NCBI GenBank assembly: GCA_002734065.2
Contig: NVXU02000016.1
Coordinates: 1 to 64,000 of the forward strand
Length of the DNA: 64,000 nt
Reading direction: 5' to 3'
Source: Fluviicola sp.
GTDB lineage: Bacteria > Bacteroidota > Bacteroidia > Flavobacteriales_D > Crocinitomicaceae
In this document: positions 34,045-43,234 of the stretch, one piece after another
How positions within the stretch are numbered: position 1 is the first letter of the stretch
How the letters are laid out: the number at the start of each line of letters is the position of its first letter
The notes under the pieces: generated by a model
The model's input: only the letters and a program-made list of their open reading frames with translations
Database searches by the model: none
Told to the model about the DNA's origin: nothing
Made by a program: the position numbers and the translations under genes

Positions 34045-35109
34045 ATGAAACATAATTTCGGAGCAGGCCCTTGTATTCTGCCACAAACAGTTTTTAAAGA
34101 AGCAGCAGATGCTGTTTTAGACATTAATGGACTTTCTCTTTTGGAGATTTCTCACAGAAGTCCTGAGTTTGTTCAAATAATGGAAGAAGCACAAGCATTG
34201 GTAAAACAAGCATTGAATGTTCCTGACGGTTACTCCGTTCTGTTTTTGCAAGGTGGTGCGTCCTTAGGATTCACAATCACTGCCCTGAACATGATGCGAG
34301 CAACTAAAAAAGCAGGTTACATCAACACTGGAACTTGGGCAAAAGGTGCAATTACCGAAGCTAAAGCTGTAGGACTAGAAGTCAACGTTTTTGCATCTTC
34401 GGAAGATAAAAATTTCAACTACATTCCGAAGGATTATACTGTTCCTTCGGATGTTGATTTTGTGCATTACACCTCTAACAATACGATCTTCGGAACTCAA
34501 TTCCAGTCTATCGTTCAGACCGACGCACCTCTTGTTTGCGATATGTCTTCTGACATCTTCTCCAAGAAAGTTGATGTTTCTAAATTCGATATTATTTATG
34601 CTGGAGCACAAAAAAACTTAGGTCCTGCCGGAGCAACATTGTACATCATTAAAGATGACATTCTCGGTAAATCTACTTCTGAGTTCATGCCGAAATATTT
34701 AAACCTGAAAAATCATGCAGACAAAGGTTCAATGCTGAACACGCCCCCTGTATTCTCAGTTTATACTTCTATGTTAAACTTGAGACACTTAATTGCCAAT
34801 GGTGGTGTTGACGCAGCCGCAGAAAGAAATCAAGCAAAAGCTGACTTATTGTACAATGAAATTGACAGCAACCCTCTTTTCAAAGCAGCAGTTTCTGGAG
34901 AAGATAGATCTTTGATGAATGTCACCTTTTTACTCAACGATGATGCACACAAAGAAGCATTCGACACTTTATGGAACGACGCCGGAATAGTTGGTTTAAA
35001 AGGTCACCGATCAGTAGGCGGTTACCGAGCATCTATGTACAACGCATTGACGATAGAAAGCGTGCAGGTATTGACGGATATTATGAAAGAATTGGGAAGA
35101 GTTGGGTAG
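34045..35109 (+). CDS. serC: phosphoserine aminotransferase
   Basis: SerC converts 3-phosphohydroxypyruvate to phosphoserine with glutamate, a step of serine synthesis. The 354-residue PLP enzyme starts KHNFGAGPCILPQTVFKEA and has LEISHRSPEF, LFLQGGASL and the Schiff-base lysine in IIYAGAQKNLGPAGATLYII (about 182-201). GHRSVGGYRASMYNA lies near the C-terminus. It precedes serA with a 58-base gap that holds a perfect palindrome. Confidence 0.96.
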   Translation: MKHNFGAGPCILPQTVFKEAADAVLDINGLSLLEISHRSPEFVQIMEEAQALVKQALNVPDGYSVLFLQGGASLGFTITALNMMRATKKAGYINTGTWAKGAITEAKAVGLEVNVFASSEDKNFNYIPKDYTVPSDVDFVHYTSNNTIFGTQFQSIVQTDAPLVCDMSSDIFSKKVDVSKFDIIYAGAQKNLGPAGATLYIIKDDILGKSTSEFMPKYLNLKNHADKGSMLNTPPVFSVYTSMLNLRHLIANGGVDAAAERNQAKADLLYNEIDSNPLFKAAVSGEDRSLMNVTFLLNDDAHKEAFDTLWNDAGIVGLKGHRSVGGYRASMYNALTIESVQVLTDIMKELGRVG

Positions 35110-35114
35110 AATTA

Positions 35115-35154
35115 TATTTAGTAGGGGTTGGTCGCGACCAACCCCTACTAAATA
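35115..35154. repeat. 40-bp perfect palindrome between serC and serA
   Basis: Twenty bases ending GGGGTTGGTCG are followed at once by their exact reverse complement starting CGACCAACCCC. It starts five bases after the serC stop codon. No T-run follows, so it is not a typical terminator; it would act as a strong RNA stem between serC and serA. Similar GTTGGTCGCGACCAAC palindromes are known to me as dispersed spacer repeats. Confidence 0.8.
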
Positions 35155-35167
35155 ATAAACAAACAAA

Positions 35168-36124
35168 ATGAAAGTATTAGCAAACGATGGCGTTTCTGCC
35201 TCAGGAATTGAAGCATTGGAAAATGCAGGTTACACAGTAATCACAGACAAAGTAGAACAAGAAAATTTAGTTGATTACATCAACTCGGAGAACATTGAGG
35301 TTCTTTTGGTAAGAAGTGCAACAACTGCTCGCAAAGAGTTAATTGATGCCTGCCCGAACTTGAAATTAATCGGTCGTGGCGGCGTTGGAATGGACAATAT
35401 TGATGTGCAATACGCAAGAGATATTGGAAGAACAGTCATCAATACGCCGGGTGCATCTTCTCAGTCTGTTGCAGAATTGGTCATGGGACATCTTTTTGCA
35501 ATTTCTCGTTCTCTCAATGATTCTTACAAGAACATGGAGAATGGTGATTTTAAAACACTGAAGAAAAAATACGGAAAAGGCGTTGAATTACGTGGGAAAA
35601 ACATCACCATCATTGGTTTTGGTAGAATCGGGCAAAACTTGGCTAAATATGCCATCGGATGCGGAATGAATGTAACAGCTGTTGATTTATACACCGGGCC
35701 AACTTCTCTAGAAATAGAATTGGGAAATAATGCCTCGGTTACCGTTCAAATTAACCCTGTGAAAACTGTTATCGAAGGAATTAAAGACGCTGATTACATC
35801 TCTTTGCACGTTCCTAAACAAGACGACGGTTCTGCCGTGATTGGTACTGCAGAATTTGATGCAATGAAAGGAAACGTAAGACTAGTCAACGCTGCGAGAG
35901 GTGGTGTGATAGACGAAGATGCGCTGCTTGTTGCTTTGGAGAATGGGAAAGTTGCTGCTTGTGCGTTGGATGTTTATGAAAATGAACCCAACCCAAGAAA
36001 AGATTTATTATGCCATCCAAACATTGCTTGCACGCCACACGTTGGAGCTGCAACGGGAGAAGCGCAAGATCGTATCGGAACAGAATTAGCAGAGACAATT
36101 ATTGCTAAATTTGGCGTTCAGTAA
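35168..36124 (+). CDS. serA: D-3-phosphoglycerate dehydrogenase
   Basis: SerA oxidises 3-phosphoglycerate with NAD+, the first step of serine synthesis. The 318-residue short form has GRGGVGMDNIDV, the Rossmann motif ITIIGFGRIGQNLAKYA (about 140-156), the catalytic Arg in VNAARGGVIDEDALL (about 239-253), and Glu and His in the CALDVYENEP and CTPHVGAATGEA segments. It lacks the C-terminal ACT domain, so it is not expected to be serine-inhibited in the usual way. It is followed by DUF1015 after 13 bases. Confidence 0.94.
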   Translation: MKVLANDGVSASGIEALENAGYTVITDKVEQENLVDYINSENIEVLLVRSATTARKELIDACPNLKLIGRGGVGMDNIDVQYARDIGRTVINTPGASSQSVAELVMGHLFAISRSLNDSYKNMENGDFKTLKKKYGKGVELRGKNITIIGFGRIGQNLAKYAIGCGMNVTAVDLYTGPTSLEIELGNNASVTVQINPVKTVIEGIKDADYISLHVPKQDDGSAVIGTAEFDAMKGNVRLVNAARGGVIDEDALLVALENGKVAACALDVYENEPNPRKDLLCHPNIACTPHVGAATGEAQDRIGTELAETIIAKFGVQ

Positions 36125-36137
36125 TTGAACAAATTCT

Positions 36138-37373
36138 ATGACTAAAATAAGTTCTTTTAAGGCAATTCGCCCTACTAGAGACAAGGTGCATTTAGTGGCT
36201 GCTCTGCCTTATTATGCGTACAAGAAAAATGTGCTCGAAGCAATAATGCAAGCCAATCCGTACTCATTCTTGCATATAATTAACCCAGAATTTGGACCGA
36301 TAGAGACAAAACCTAATTCTGAAGAACGGTTTCAGTTAATTCATGATGCCTATGAGCGATTCAGAACGGAAGGCACGTTTATTCAAGAAGAAAAGGCTAG
36401 AATTTACCTTTACCGACAAACTAAAGGAACGCACGAATACCTCGGAATTATTGCTGGAGCAAGCGTTGAAGAATACAACAAAGGACAAATAAAAGTCCAC
36501 GAAGCAACCATCACAGGTCGTGAAGATATGTTCACCAACTACCTCGACATTGTTGGTTATAATGCAGAACCTGTCCTTCTTACCTATTCTGACAAAGACC
36601 ATAAAATTGATGCTATTCTTGATCATAAAGTAGCAGAACGACCAGAATACGAGTTTTCTACTATTGACAGAATGAAGCACGAATTGTGGGTTCTCTCTGA
36701 CGAGGAAGAAAATGCCATCAAAGCATCCTTCGAGAAATTGAGAAAGATATATATTGCAGATGGTCATCACAGAATAGCTTCTTCAGCAGGATTAAAAAGA
36801 AAAAGGAAGGAATTGGGATTAAAAAGATATCCGAATGAGGACAATTTCTTGGCATTTTTTATCAATGAGAACAGGTTGCACATTTTAGAATTCAATCGCC
36901 TAGTCAGGACATTAAACGGGCATAGCAAAGAACAGTTTTTAGAATTACTCGCTATTAATTTTGAAATAAAAACACTTGCAAACGCTTCAAAGCCTTGTAA
37001 ACACAATGCATTCACGATGTGCATTGATTCTGACTGGTATCAGTTAAGTTGTAAATCGAAAATCATTGACCAGAGTCATCCGGTTCGTTCTTTGGATGCA
37101 GAAATTCTCACGCAGCACATCCTCGATCCTATTCTTGGTATTAAAGATTTGAAAAACGACGACAACATTGATTTCATCAGTGGCGACCGTCCAATTGAAG
37201 GATTTGAAGAAGAAATGCACAACAGAGGATGCAAAATTGGCTTTGTCCTCTACCCTATCAGCATTGACGAAATTAAGCGTGTGGCTGACAATGAAATGAT
37301 TATGCCACCAAAATCAACTTGGATAGAACCTAAGTTGCGCAGCGGTCTCACCATTTACAACCTCAACGAATGA
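36138..37373 (+). CDS. DUF1015 family protein
   Basis: The 411-residue protein belongs to DUF1015, whose members often sit next to serA and serC, as here. Landmarks are FKAIRPTRDKVHLVAALPYY (start), IYLYRQTKGTHEYLGI, TGREDMFTNYLDIVGYN-like context (GREDMFTNYLDIVGYN) and IADGHHRIASS (about 209-219), in which GHHR looks like an active or binding motif. The family is proposed to act as a kinase in serine metabolism in some archaea (serine kinase SerK is different), so the reaction is unknown here. The stop overlaps the next start (ATGA). Confidence 0.85.
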   Translation: MTKISSFKAIRPTRDKVHLVAALPYYAYKKNVLEAIMQANPYSFLHIINPEFGPIETKPNSEERFQLIHDAYERFRTEGTFIQEEKARIYLYRQTKGTHEYLGIIAGASVEEYNKGQIKVHEATITGREDMFTNYLDIVGYNAEPVLLTYSDKDHKIDAILDHKVAERPEYEFSTIDRMKHELWVLSDEEENAIKASFEKLRKIYIADGHHRIASSAGLKRKRKELGLKRYPNEDNFLAFFINENRLHILEFNRLVRTLNGHSKEQFLELLAINFEIKTLANASKPCKHNAFTMCIDSDWYQLSCKSKIIDQSHPVRSLDAEILTQHILDPILGIKDLKNDDNIDFISGDRPIEGFEEEMHNRGCKIGFVLYPISIDEIKRVADNEMIMPPKSTWIEPKLRSGLTIYNLNE

Positions 37374-38029
37374 TTAAGGAGAATCTAAATACTGTTAGCA
37401 CAACGATCCCGTCAGATGTCACCTTGGTTGCCGTTTCTAAAACAAAACCCCATGAGGATATTCTAGAAGCCTACGAAGCTGGACAACGCATTTTTGGAGA
37501 GAATAAAGTGCAAGAACTCGTTGACAAACACGAATCACTTCCAAAAGACATTGAATGGCACATGATTGGTCATCTACAAAGCAATAAAGTGAAGAATATT
37601 GCTCCGTTTGTCTCGTTAATTCATGCCGTTGATAGTTTCAAGTTGCTCAAGGAAATCAACAAGCAAGCAAAAAAAAATGACAGAACGATAGACTGTTTAT
37701 TGCAGTTTCACATCGCACAAGAGGACTCAAAATTTGGACTTTCTTTCGTTGAAGCAAAAGAAATCTTAGAATCCAATGAGTTTGTTGAATTACAAAACAT
37801 TTCCATCTTCGGAATTATGGGCATGGCAACATTCACCCAAAATGAAGAACAAATTCGAGAAGAATTTCAGGCTTTGGAGAATTATTTCAATGTGCTGAAA
37901 AGTCATTATTTTAAGTTTAATAATCACTTCCAACATATCTCAATGGGCATGAGTGGCGATTATCAGATTGCTATTGAAGAAGGCAGTACAATGGTACGCG
38001 TTGGCAGTTTAATTTTTGGTTCAAGATGA
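37370..38029 (+). CDS. YggS-family PLP homeostasis protein
   Basis: The 219-residue protein is the PLP-binding YggS/PROSC type, which keeps pyridoxal phosphate available and has no known catalytic reaction. It has VAVSKTKPHEDI (with the PLP lysine at about 24), FGENKVQELVDKH, WHMIGHLQSNKVK (about 62-74) and SMGMSGDYQIAIEEGSTMVR near the C-terminus (about 190). It overlaps both neighbours by four bases, so the serC-serA-DUF1015-yggS-DUF1684 run is coupled. Confidence 0.93.
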   Translation: MIKENLNTVSTTIPSDVTLVAVSKTKPHEDILEAYEAGQRIFGENKVQELVDKHESLPKDIEWHMIGHLQSNKVKNIAPFVSLIHAVDSFKLLKEINKQAKKNDRTIDCLLQFHIAQEDSKFGLSFVEAKEILESNEFVELQNISIFGIMGMATFTQNEEQIREEFQALENYFNVLKSHYFKFNNHFQHISMGMSGDYQIAIEEGSTMVRVGSLIFGSR

Positions 38030-38625
38030 AATATTTAACTATCTGTTTATCAATTATTTCAATCAACACGTTCTCTTTCTCTCAGAAAACAAAAAACGAA
38101 GTTGATTCATTGAGAATTGAGCATCTAAAAGAATTGAAAAGTCCCGAAGCAAAGGTTTTAGATGAAGAAGAAATTGCTGATTTCAAAGGATTAGACTACT
38201 ATGATTTTGATGCAACTTATCAGCTTGTTGCAACTTTCAAAAAAGACAAGGGCAAGAAGTTTGAGATGCCAACTTCTACAGAAAGAAAACCCGTTTACCG
38301 AAGATATGGTTACGTTTATTTTGAGTTGGCGGGACAGAAATGCACCTTGGAAGTCTATCAGAATTTAGAATTAAAGAAGGATAAGAAATTTAAAGATTAC
38401 CTGTTCATTCCGTTTAGAGATAAAACCTCGACCTTTGCAACTTATGGAGGCGGAAGGTACCTCGATGCGAAGATTACTAAAGGCAAAACGATACTGCTAG
38501 ACTTCAACTTGGCGTACAATCCTTATTGTGCCTATTCTTACCGTTATTCTTGTCCAATACCACCTGTTGTAAACACTTTGAAGGTGAAAATTGAAGCTGG
38601 AGAGAAAACACCAATTGGGCATTGA
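38026..38625 (+). CDS. secreted DUF1684 protein
   Basis: The 199-residue protein has a signal peptide (about 1-19, ending NTFSFSQ) and a DUF1684 domain to the end. Family landmarks are GLDYYDFDATYQL, CTLEVYQNLELKKDK, YLFIPFRDKTS, TYGGGRYLD and FNLAYNPYCAYSYRYSCPIP (about 165-184). DUF1684 has no defined activity. It overlaps yggS by four bases and is the last gene of the serine-region run. Confidence 0.9.
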   Translation: MKYLTICLSIISINTFSFSQKTKNEVDSLRIEHLKELKSPEAKVLDEEEIADFKGLDYYDFDATYQLVATFKKDKGKKFEMPTSTERKPVYRRYGYVYFELAGQKCTLEVYQNLELKKDKKFKDYLFIPFRDKTSTFATYGGGRYLDAKITKGKTILLDFNLAYNPYCAYSYRYSCPIPPVVNTLKVKIEAGEKTPIGH

Positions 38626-38696
38626 GAATAGATACACCTTAAATCTGTACCGTTTCCTCTTTTTTCACTTATATACTCAAAGCACATAGATTTTAG

Positions 38697-38704
38697 TATA
38701 TTTG
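38697..38704 (+). promoter_or_regulatory. -7 box TATATTTG for the outer membrane protein gene
   Basis: TATATTTG is an exact match that ends 20 bases before the ATG at 38725, separating this gene from the DUF1684 operon. Confidence 0.7.
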
Positions 38705-38724
38705 AACTTACATCCCAATTAACT

Positions 38725-39417
38725 ATGAAAAGAATACTGTTCTTACTTTCTTTCGTTTTCTCCCTGAGCTATTCTTATGCTCAGCCCTATAAAACAATTA
38801 AAATTTTCAAGCCTTACAAATGGATGGTTGGTGTAAGTTGGACAGCTATCGACGATGACGGAAGACAATTTGAAGGACTTTTTGACTATGCCAATTGGAA
38901 CTACATGCTCTTCCCTACCAGAATCACTCTGGATCGTTATTTCCGCTATGGATGGAGCGTTGAGGCCGTTGCAAGTTATTCTCAGTACCTTCCAGGCAAG
39001 TTAATTAACGATTCAACCAACATCACAAGCACCTTCTTTTCCTTTGACGTGAATGGCAAGTACAGCTTCTACCAAAAATATGCGCCAAGAGCAAGATGGT
39101 TAGACCCCTATTTTACTTTTGGAGTTGGTTATACATACAGAGACCGTGCAAATGTTTCGCCACACGTCCCCACTGTTAACCTCGGTTTTGGTATTAATTT
39201 CTGGATTATTAAATCGCTCGGCATTCAGTTGCATTCCAACGCTAAAATTGGAGTTTTCCCAGGTTTTTGGGTGACCCACACCAATTATCTGCAACATTCT
39301 GCCGGCATCGTTTTTAGATGGGGAGAAGGCAAAAAAAATAGCAACGGTGATTTCGGTAGAAAGAAGAATAAATGGGCGCATAAGAAGACGAAGTACAAGA
39401 AGAACAAAGGCCATTAA
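38725..39417 (+). CDS. outer membrane beta-barrel protein with basic tail
   Basis: The 230-residue protein has a signal peptide (about 1-19, ending LSYSYAQ) and a small barrel of about eight amphipathic strands, with the OmpA/OprF-like stretch [18 protein letters not shown] and the strand [15 protein letters not shown]. It ends with a strongly basic, Lys/Asn-rich tail ([19 protein letters not shown]) of about 30 residues after the last strand, which could bind LPS or peptidoglycan. I cannot assign a transport role. Confidence 0.8.
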   Translation: MKRILFLLSFVFSLSYSYAQPYKTIKIFKPYKWMVGVSWTAIDDDGRQFEGLFDYANWNYMLFPTRITLDRYFRYGWSVEAVASYSQYLPGKLINDSTNITSTFFSFDVNGKYSFYQKYAPRARWLDPYFTFGVGYTYRDRANVSPHVPTVNLGFGINFWIIKSLGIQLHSNAKIGVFPGFWVTHTNYLQHSAGIVFRWGEGKKNSNGDFGRKKNKWAHKKTKYKKNKGH

Positions 39418-39432
39418 ACCCTGCACACAACT

Positions 39433-42210
39433 TTGAAACAAAAATACATCGAGATAAAAGGTGCAAGAATGCACAACCTCAAAAATATTGATGTAAAAAT
39501 TCCGCATGGCAAATTCACAGTGATTACAGGGCTTTCAGGTTCTGGAAAATCATCTTTGGCTTTTGATACACTCTATGCAGAAGGTCAAAGAAGGTACATT
39601 GAAAGTCTATCCTCTTACGCGCGGCAATTCTTGGGAAAGCTCAACAAACCCGAAGCTGATTATATCAAAGGCATTGCTCCTGCCATTGCAATAGAGCAAA
39701 AAGTAACGACCAACAATCCTCGCTCAACTGTCGGGACGAGTACTGAAATTTATGATTACCTCAAAGTGCTCTTCTCCAGAATTGGTAAGACCATCTCCCC
39801 TATTTCTGGCAAGGAAGTGAAGAAAGACAATGTAGCTGATGTCATTGACTTCTTTAGAAAGAAAGAGAAAGGTTCACGGCAAATAATTTTGGCACCACTC
39901 AAAGGATGGAAGAAATATGGCAGCGACAGGCAATTAGACATTCTCAAAAAACAAGGATACGTCCGTTTGTTTTTAAATGAAGAATTCATCCTCATAGATG
40001 ATGTTTTAAAGGACATTCCGAAGAATATTGCAAAAGCAATGCTCGTTATTGACAGAATTGCCATTGATTTTGCCGATGAGGACAATATTTCTCGTTATGG
40101 AGATTCCATTTCACTGGCTTTTGCCGAAGGCGATGGAGCATGTCTTGTTTATTCTGTTGCAGAGAAGAAAAGCAAATCCTTTTCCAATCGTTTTGAGTTG
40201 GACGGTATTGAATTTCAAGAACCGAATGAACATTTTTTCACTTTCAACAATCCTTTTGGTGCTTGTAAAAAGTGTGAAGGTTTCGGAATGGTAATTGGAA
40301 TTGACCCCAACCTCGTTATTCCAAATAAAAACCTCAGTGTTTTTGAAGGTGCTGTGATGCCGTGGAAGGGAGAAAAAATGAGTCGTTACAAAGATAAATT
40401 CATCGACAAGGCAGACAATTTTCCCATACATCGACCGATCAATGAGCTGACAGACGAAGAACTTGATTTACTTTGGAACGGAGCAAAAGGCATCAAGGGA
40501 ATCAATGACTTTTTTAAGTTCGTAGAAAGTAAATCTTACAAGATTCAATACCGCGTAATGCTATCTCGCTACCGTGGGAAAACAGGTTGTAGTGATTGCA
40601 AAGGAACAAGATTGAGAAAAGATGCAAGCTTCGTAAAGATAGGACAGCACTCGATCATGGACGTCGTATTGCTTTCCATCGAAGACGCTTTATCATTCTT
40701 TGAGAATTTAAAACCCAACAAGCACGATTCACAAATCACCAAACGCATTCTGCCTGAAATTACCAGCCGTTTGCAATTCTTAAAAGAGGTTGGCTTGGGT
40801 TATTTAAGCTTAAACAGAGCATCTGGTTCTCTTTCCGGGGGAGAATCTCAACGGATTCACCTCGCCACTTCGATTGGCAGTAGCCTCGTCGGTGCGATGT
40901 ACATTTTAGACGAACCTTCTATTGGTTTGCATCCTCGCGACACCGAAAAATTAATCACTGTCCTTAAATCACTGCGCGACATTGGAAACACAGTCATCGT
41001 GGTTGAACATGAAGAGGACATGATGCAGGCTGCCGATGAAATTTTAGACATTGGTCCGATGGCCGGTGCTTATGGTGGAGAAATAGTATTTCAAGGCGTT
41101 CATAAGAATTTAATCAAGGCGAAAGACAGTCTAACGGCAAAATATTTGACGGGAGAGGAAAAAATCCCCGTTCCTGATAAGCGCAGAAAGTCAAAGAATA
41201 AATTAAGCATCAAAGGAGCGAGACAGCACAACCTCCAAAACGTTAATGTTGACTTTCCTTTGCACAATTTAGTCTGCGTTACCGGCGTAAGTGGCTCTGG
41301 GAAATCAACCTTGGTCAAAGACATTCTTCTGCCAGCAGTTAAGAAAGAATTGGGCATTTATGGCGATAAACAGGGAGAATTCAAGTCATTCTCTGGTGAT
41401 ATGCAACACATTAAGGCGGTAGAATTTGTGAATCAGAATCCCATCGGGAAATCTTCCCGAAGTAACCCGATTACTTATGTGAAAGCCTTTGATGACATCC
41501 GAGATTTGTATTCTCGTTTGCCTTTGTCTAAAGTTCGAGCTTACAAGCCGGGGTTTTTTAGTTTCAATGTTGATGGTGGCCGTTGCGAAGTATGCGAAGG
41601 AGAAGGAGAAATCACTGTTGGAATGCAGTTCATGGCAGATGTTCACCTCACCTGCGAGCAATGTAAGGGTTCTCGTTACAAGGCAGAAACCTTAGAAATA
41701 GAATACCGTGGAAAATCCATTGCTGACTTGTTGCAAATGGATATTGCCAGTGCTTTAGAATTCTTCGGCGAAATCACTGATAGGCTTGAAAGCAAGATTA
41801 CCGCTAAGATTGCGCCCTTAGCAAAGGTTGGCTTGGGTTATTTAAAGTTGGGACAACCTTCCAGCACACTGAGTGGCGGTGAGGCGCAAAGAATCAAATT
41901 GGCATCCTTTTTAGCGAAAGGTTCGGCGAGTCCTTCTACCCTATTTATTTTTGACGAGCCCACAACTGGCTTGCATTTTCACGATGTCAGAAAATTGCTC
42001 ATTGCTTTTGATGAATTGATTAATTCTGGTCATTCTATCATTGTCATTGAGCACAATTTAGACGTGATTAAATACGCCGATTGGATCATAGACATTGGTC
42101 CTGAAGGAGGAAACAAAGGTGGAGAGATTGTATTTACAGGAACACCTGAAGAATGCGTGAAAAGCAAGAAAAGTTTTACAGGGGAGTATTTGAAGGAGAA
42201 ACTGAATTAG
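39433..42210 (+). CDS. uvrA: excinuclease ABC subunit A
   Basis: UvrA finds bulky DNA lesions in nucleotide excision repair and loads UvrB. The 925-residue protein has two ABC modules: Walker [16 protein letters not shown] (about 33-47) and [15 protein letters not shown] (about 620), signatures [11 protein letters not shown] and [12 protein letters not shown], and zinc sites [16 protein letters not shown] and [17 protein letters not shown]. The start is a TTG at 39433; the conserved IEIKGAR segment before the internal ATG at 39469 shows that the TTG is needed. The 3' end (42164-42200) is repeated at 43192-43228. Confidence 0.95.
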   Translation: MKQKYIEIKGARMHNLKNIDVKIPHGKFTVITGLSGSGKSSLAFDTLYAEGQRRYIESLSSYARQFLGKLNKPEADYIKGIAPAIAIEQKVTTNNPRSTVGTSTEIYDYLKVLFSRIGKTISPISGKEVKKDNVADVIDFFRKKEKGSRQIILAPLKGWKKYGSDRQLDILKKQGYVRLFLNEEFILIDDVLKDIPKNIAKAMLVIDRIAIDFADEDNISRYGDSISLAFAEGDGACLVYSVAEKKSKSFSNRFELDGIEFQEPNEHFFTFNNPFGACKKCEGFGMVIGIDPNLVIPNKNLSVFEGAVMPWKGEKMSRYKDKFIDKADNFPIHRPINELTDEELDLLWNGAKGIKGINDFFKFVESKSYKIQYRVMLSRYRGKTGCSDCKGTRLRKDASFVKIGQHSIMDVVLLSIEDALSFFENLKPNKHDSQITKRILPEITSRLQFLKEVGLGYLSLNRASGSLSGGESQRIHLATSIGSSLVGAMYILDEPSIGLHPRDTEKLITVLKSLRDIGNTVIVVEHEEDMMQAADEILDIGPMAGAYGGEIVFQGVHKNLIKAKDSLTAKYLTGEEKIPVPDKRRKSKNKLSIKGARQHNLQNVNVDFPLHNLVCVTGVSGSGKSTLVKDILLPAVKKELGIYGDKQGEFKSFSGDMQHIKAVEFVNQNPIGKSSRSNPITYVKAFDDIRDLYSRLPLSKVRAYKPGFFSFNVDGGRCEVCEGEGEITVGMQFMADVHLTCEQCKGSRYKAETLEIEYRGKSIADLLQMDIASALEFFGEITDRLESKITAKIAPLAKVGLGYLKLGQPSSTLSGGEAQRIKLASFLAKGSASPSTLFIFDEPTTGLHFHDVRKLLIAFDELINSGHSIIVIEHNLDVIKYADWIIDIGPEGGNKGGEIVFTGTPEECVKSKKSFTGEYLKEKLN

Positions 42211-42325
42211 TGAGTGGTTGGCTCTGAGCGTTTCGCCTTTAGCTAGGTAGCGGTAAAAATATTACTTTTCTCTTTGATTAAAAATAAAAAGGTATATTTA
42301 GCTTGAAATAAAAATTTAAACTTTC

Positions 42326-43150
42326 ATGAAAAATGTACTATTAATTATTTTTACAATCATTTGTACGACAGCTATAGGTCAAGTATTCTATAAGTCAGCT
42401 GGTAAAAAGGACTTCAAATTATTAATGGATAACGGTGTCACCTATATCAAAACTGGCGACCCTGTCAAAGATGGTTATTACATAGATGCAATAGAAAAGT
42501 ACTGGAAAGTTACAAAAGTTAGAATTTTCGATCCATTAGATGAAGATAATGAGGAAAAGTTATCCAATGATGATATTGTTTTTTACAACGCCTCTTTATC
42601 TGGGTCAGGCGATATTTTCTGCTTGATAAAATTGGACTTTTTGATAAAAAAGACAGTCTCAAAATATGCAACAATAGGCTATATTACTATAAATGGTTTT
42701 AGCCAAACATCAAAAAATTTATCTGAAACTCTTTTTATAGATCAACTTATCATTGGCTTAAACAGTACTGTTGATGTTATTAGTGAGGACAATATAAAAG
42801 GAGGCGGAGTAGGTTTATATTCTAAAATATTTGCTAAAACACTCCCAAAAGTGAAGAGTTTAAAGGATAAAACTCTTTTAATCATAGGAAATACTAAAAA
42901 CTATATCAGCACTAAAGCGTTAGAAAAAAACGGTATTAAGTATAAAGAAATTAGTATCGAAGAGTACGAAGAACTTTATCAAGATGACTTAACAGGTTAT
43001 TGTTTATTCTACTTTGCGTATAACACATATACAGAAGTTGCTATATATGACCTTGAAAATAATGAGCTAATTTACACGAGACATTTTGCTTCGGCAAAAT
43101 TAAAATTGACCTTAGTGGATATCGCAAAAATTGCACGCCAATGGAAATAA
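42326..43150 (+). CDS. exported protein of unknown function
   Basis: The 274-residue protein has a signal peptide (about 1-19, ending TTAIGQ) and no other feature I can name. It is a mixed alpha/beta protein with a possible Rossmann-like stretch (KTLLIIGNTKNYISTKALEK, about 190). It has a -7-like TATATTTA box in its 115-base leader. The gene lies between uvrA and a second copy of the uvrA 3' end, so it may be a later insertion. It is more AT-rich than uvrA. Confidence 0.65.
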   Translation: MKNVLLIIFTIICTTAIGQVFYKSAGKKDFKLLMDNGVTYIKTGDPVKDGYYIDAIEKYWKVTKVRIFDPLDEDNEEKLSNDDIVFYNASLSGSGDIFCLIKLDFLIKKTVSKYATIGYITINGFSQTSKNLSETLFIDQLIIGLNSTVDVISEDNIKGGGVGLYSKIFAKTLPKVKSLKDKTLLIIGNTKNYISTKALEKNGIKYKEISIEEYEELYQDDLTGYCLFYFAYNTYTEVAIYDLENNELIYTRHFASAKLKLTLVDIAKIARQWK

Positions 43151-43191
43151 AACAAAGCAATGTGCGAAAGACCTGCCTACTGGACAAACAT

Positions 43192-43228
43192 GCAAGAAGA
43201 GTTTTACGGGGGAGTATTTGAAGGAGAA
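43192..43228 (+). repeat. duplicated 3' end of uvrA
   Basis: This 37-base stretch matches the uvrA 3' end at 42164-42200 at 35 of 37 positions. In the uvrA frame it would encode [12 protein letters not shown], followed by VS and a stop instead of LN and a stop. It lies 41 bases after the stop of the orphan gene, so the orphan gene is bracketed by direct repeats about 1.03 kb apart. Confidence 0.85.
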
Positions 43229-43234
43229 GGTTAG

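Noticed and set aside
35115-35154. The serC-serA palindrome as an intrinsic terminator
   Set aside because: It has no T-run on either side, and the downstream gene lies 13 bases later in an apparent operon.
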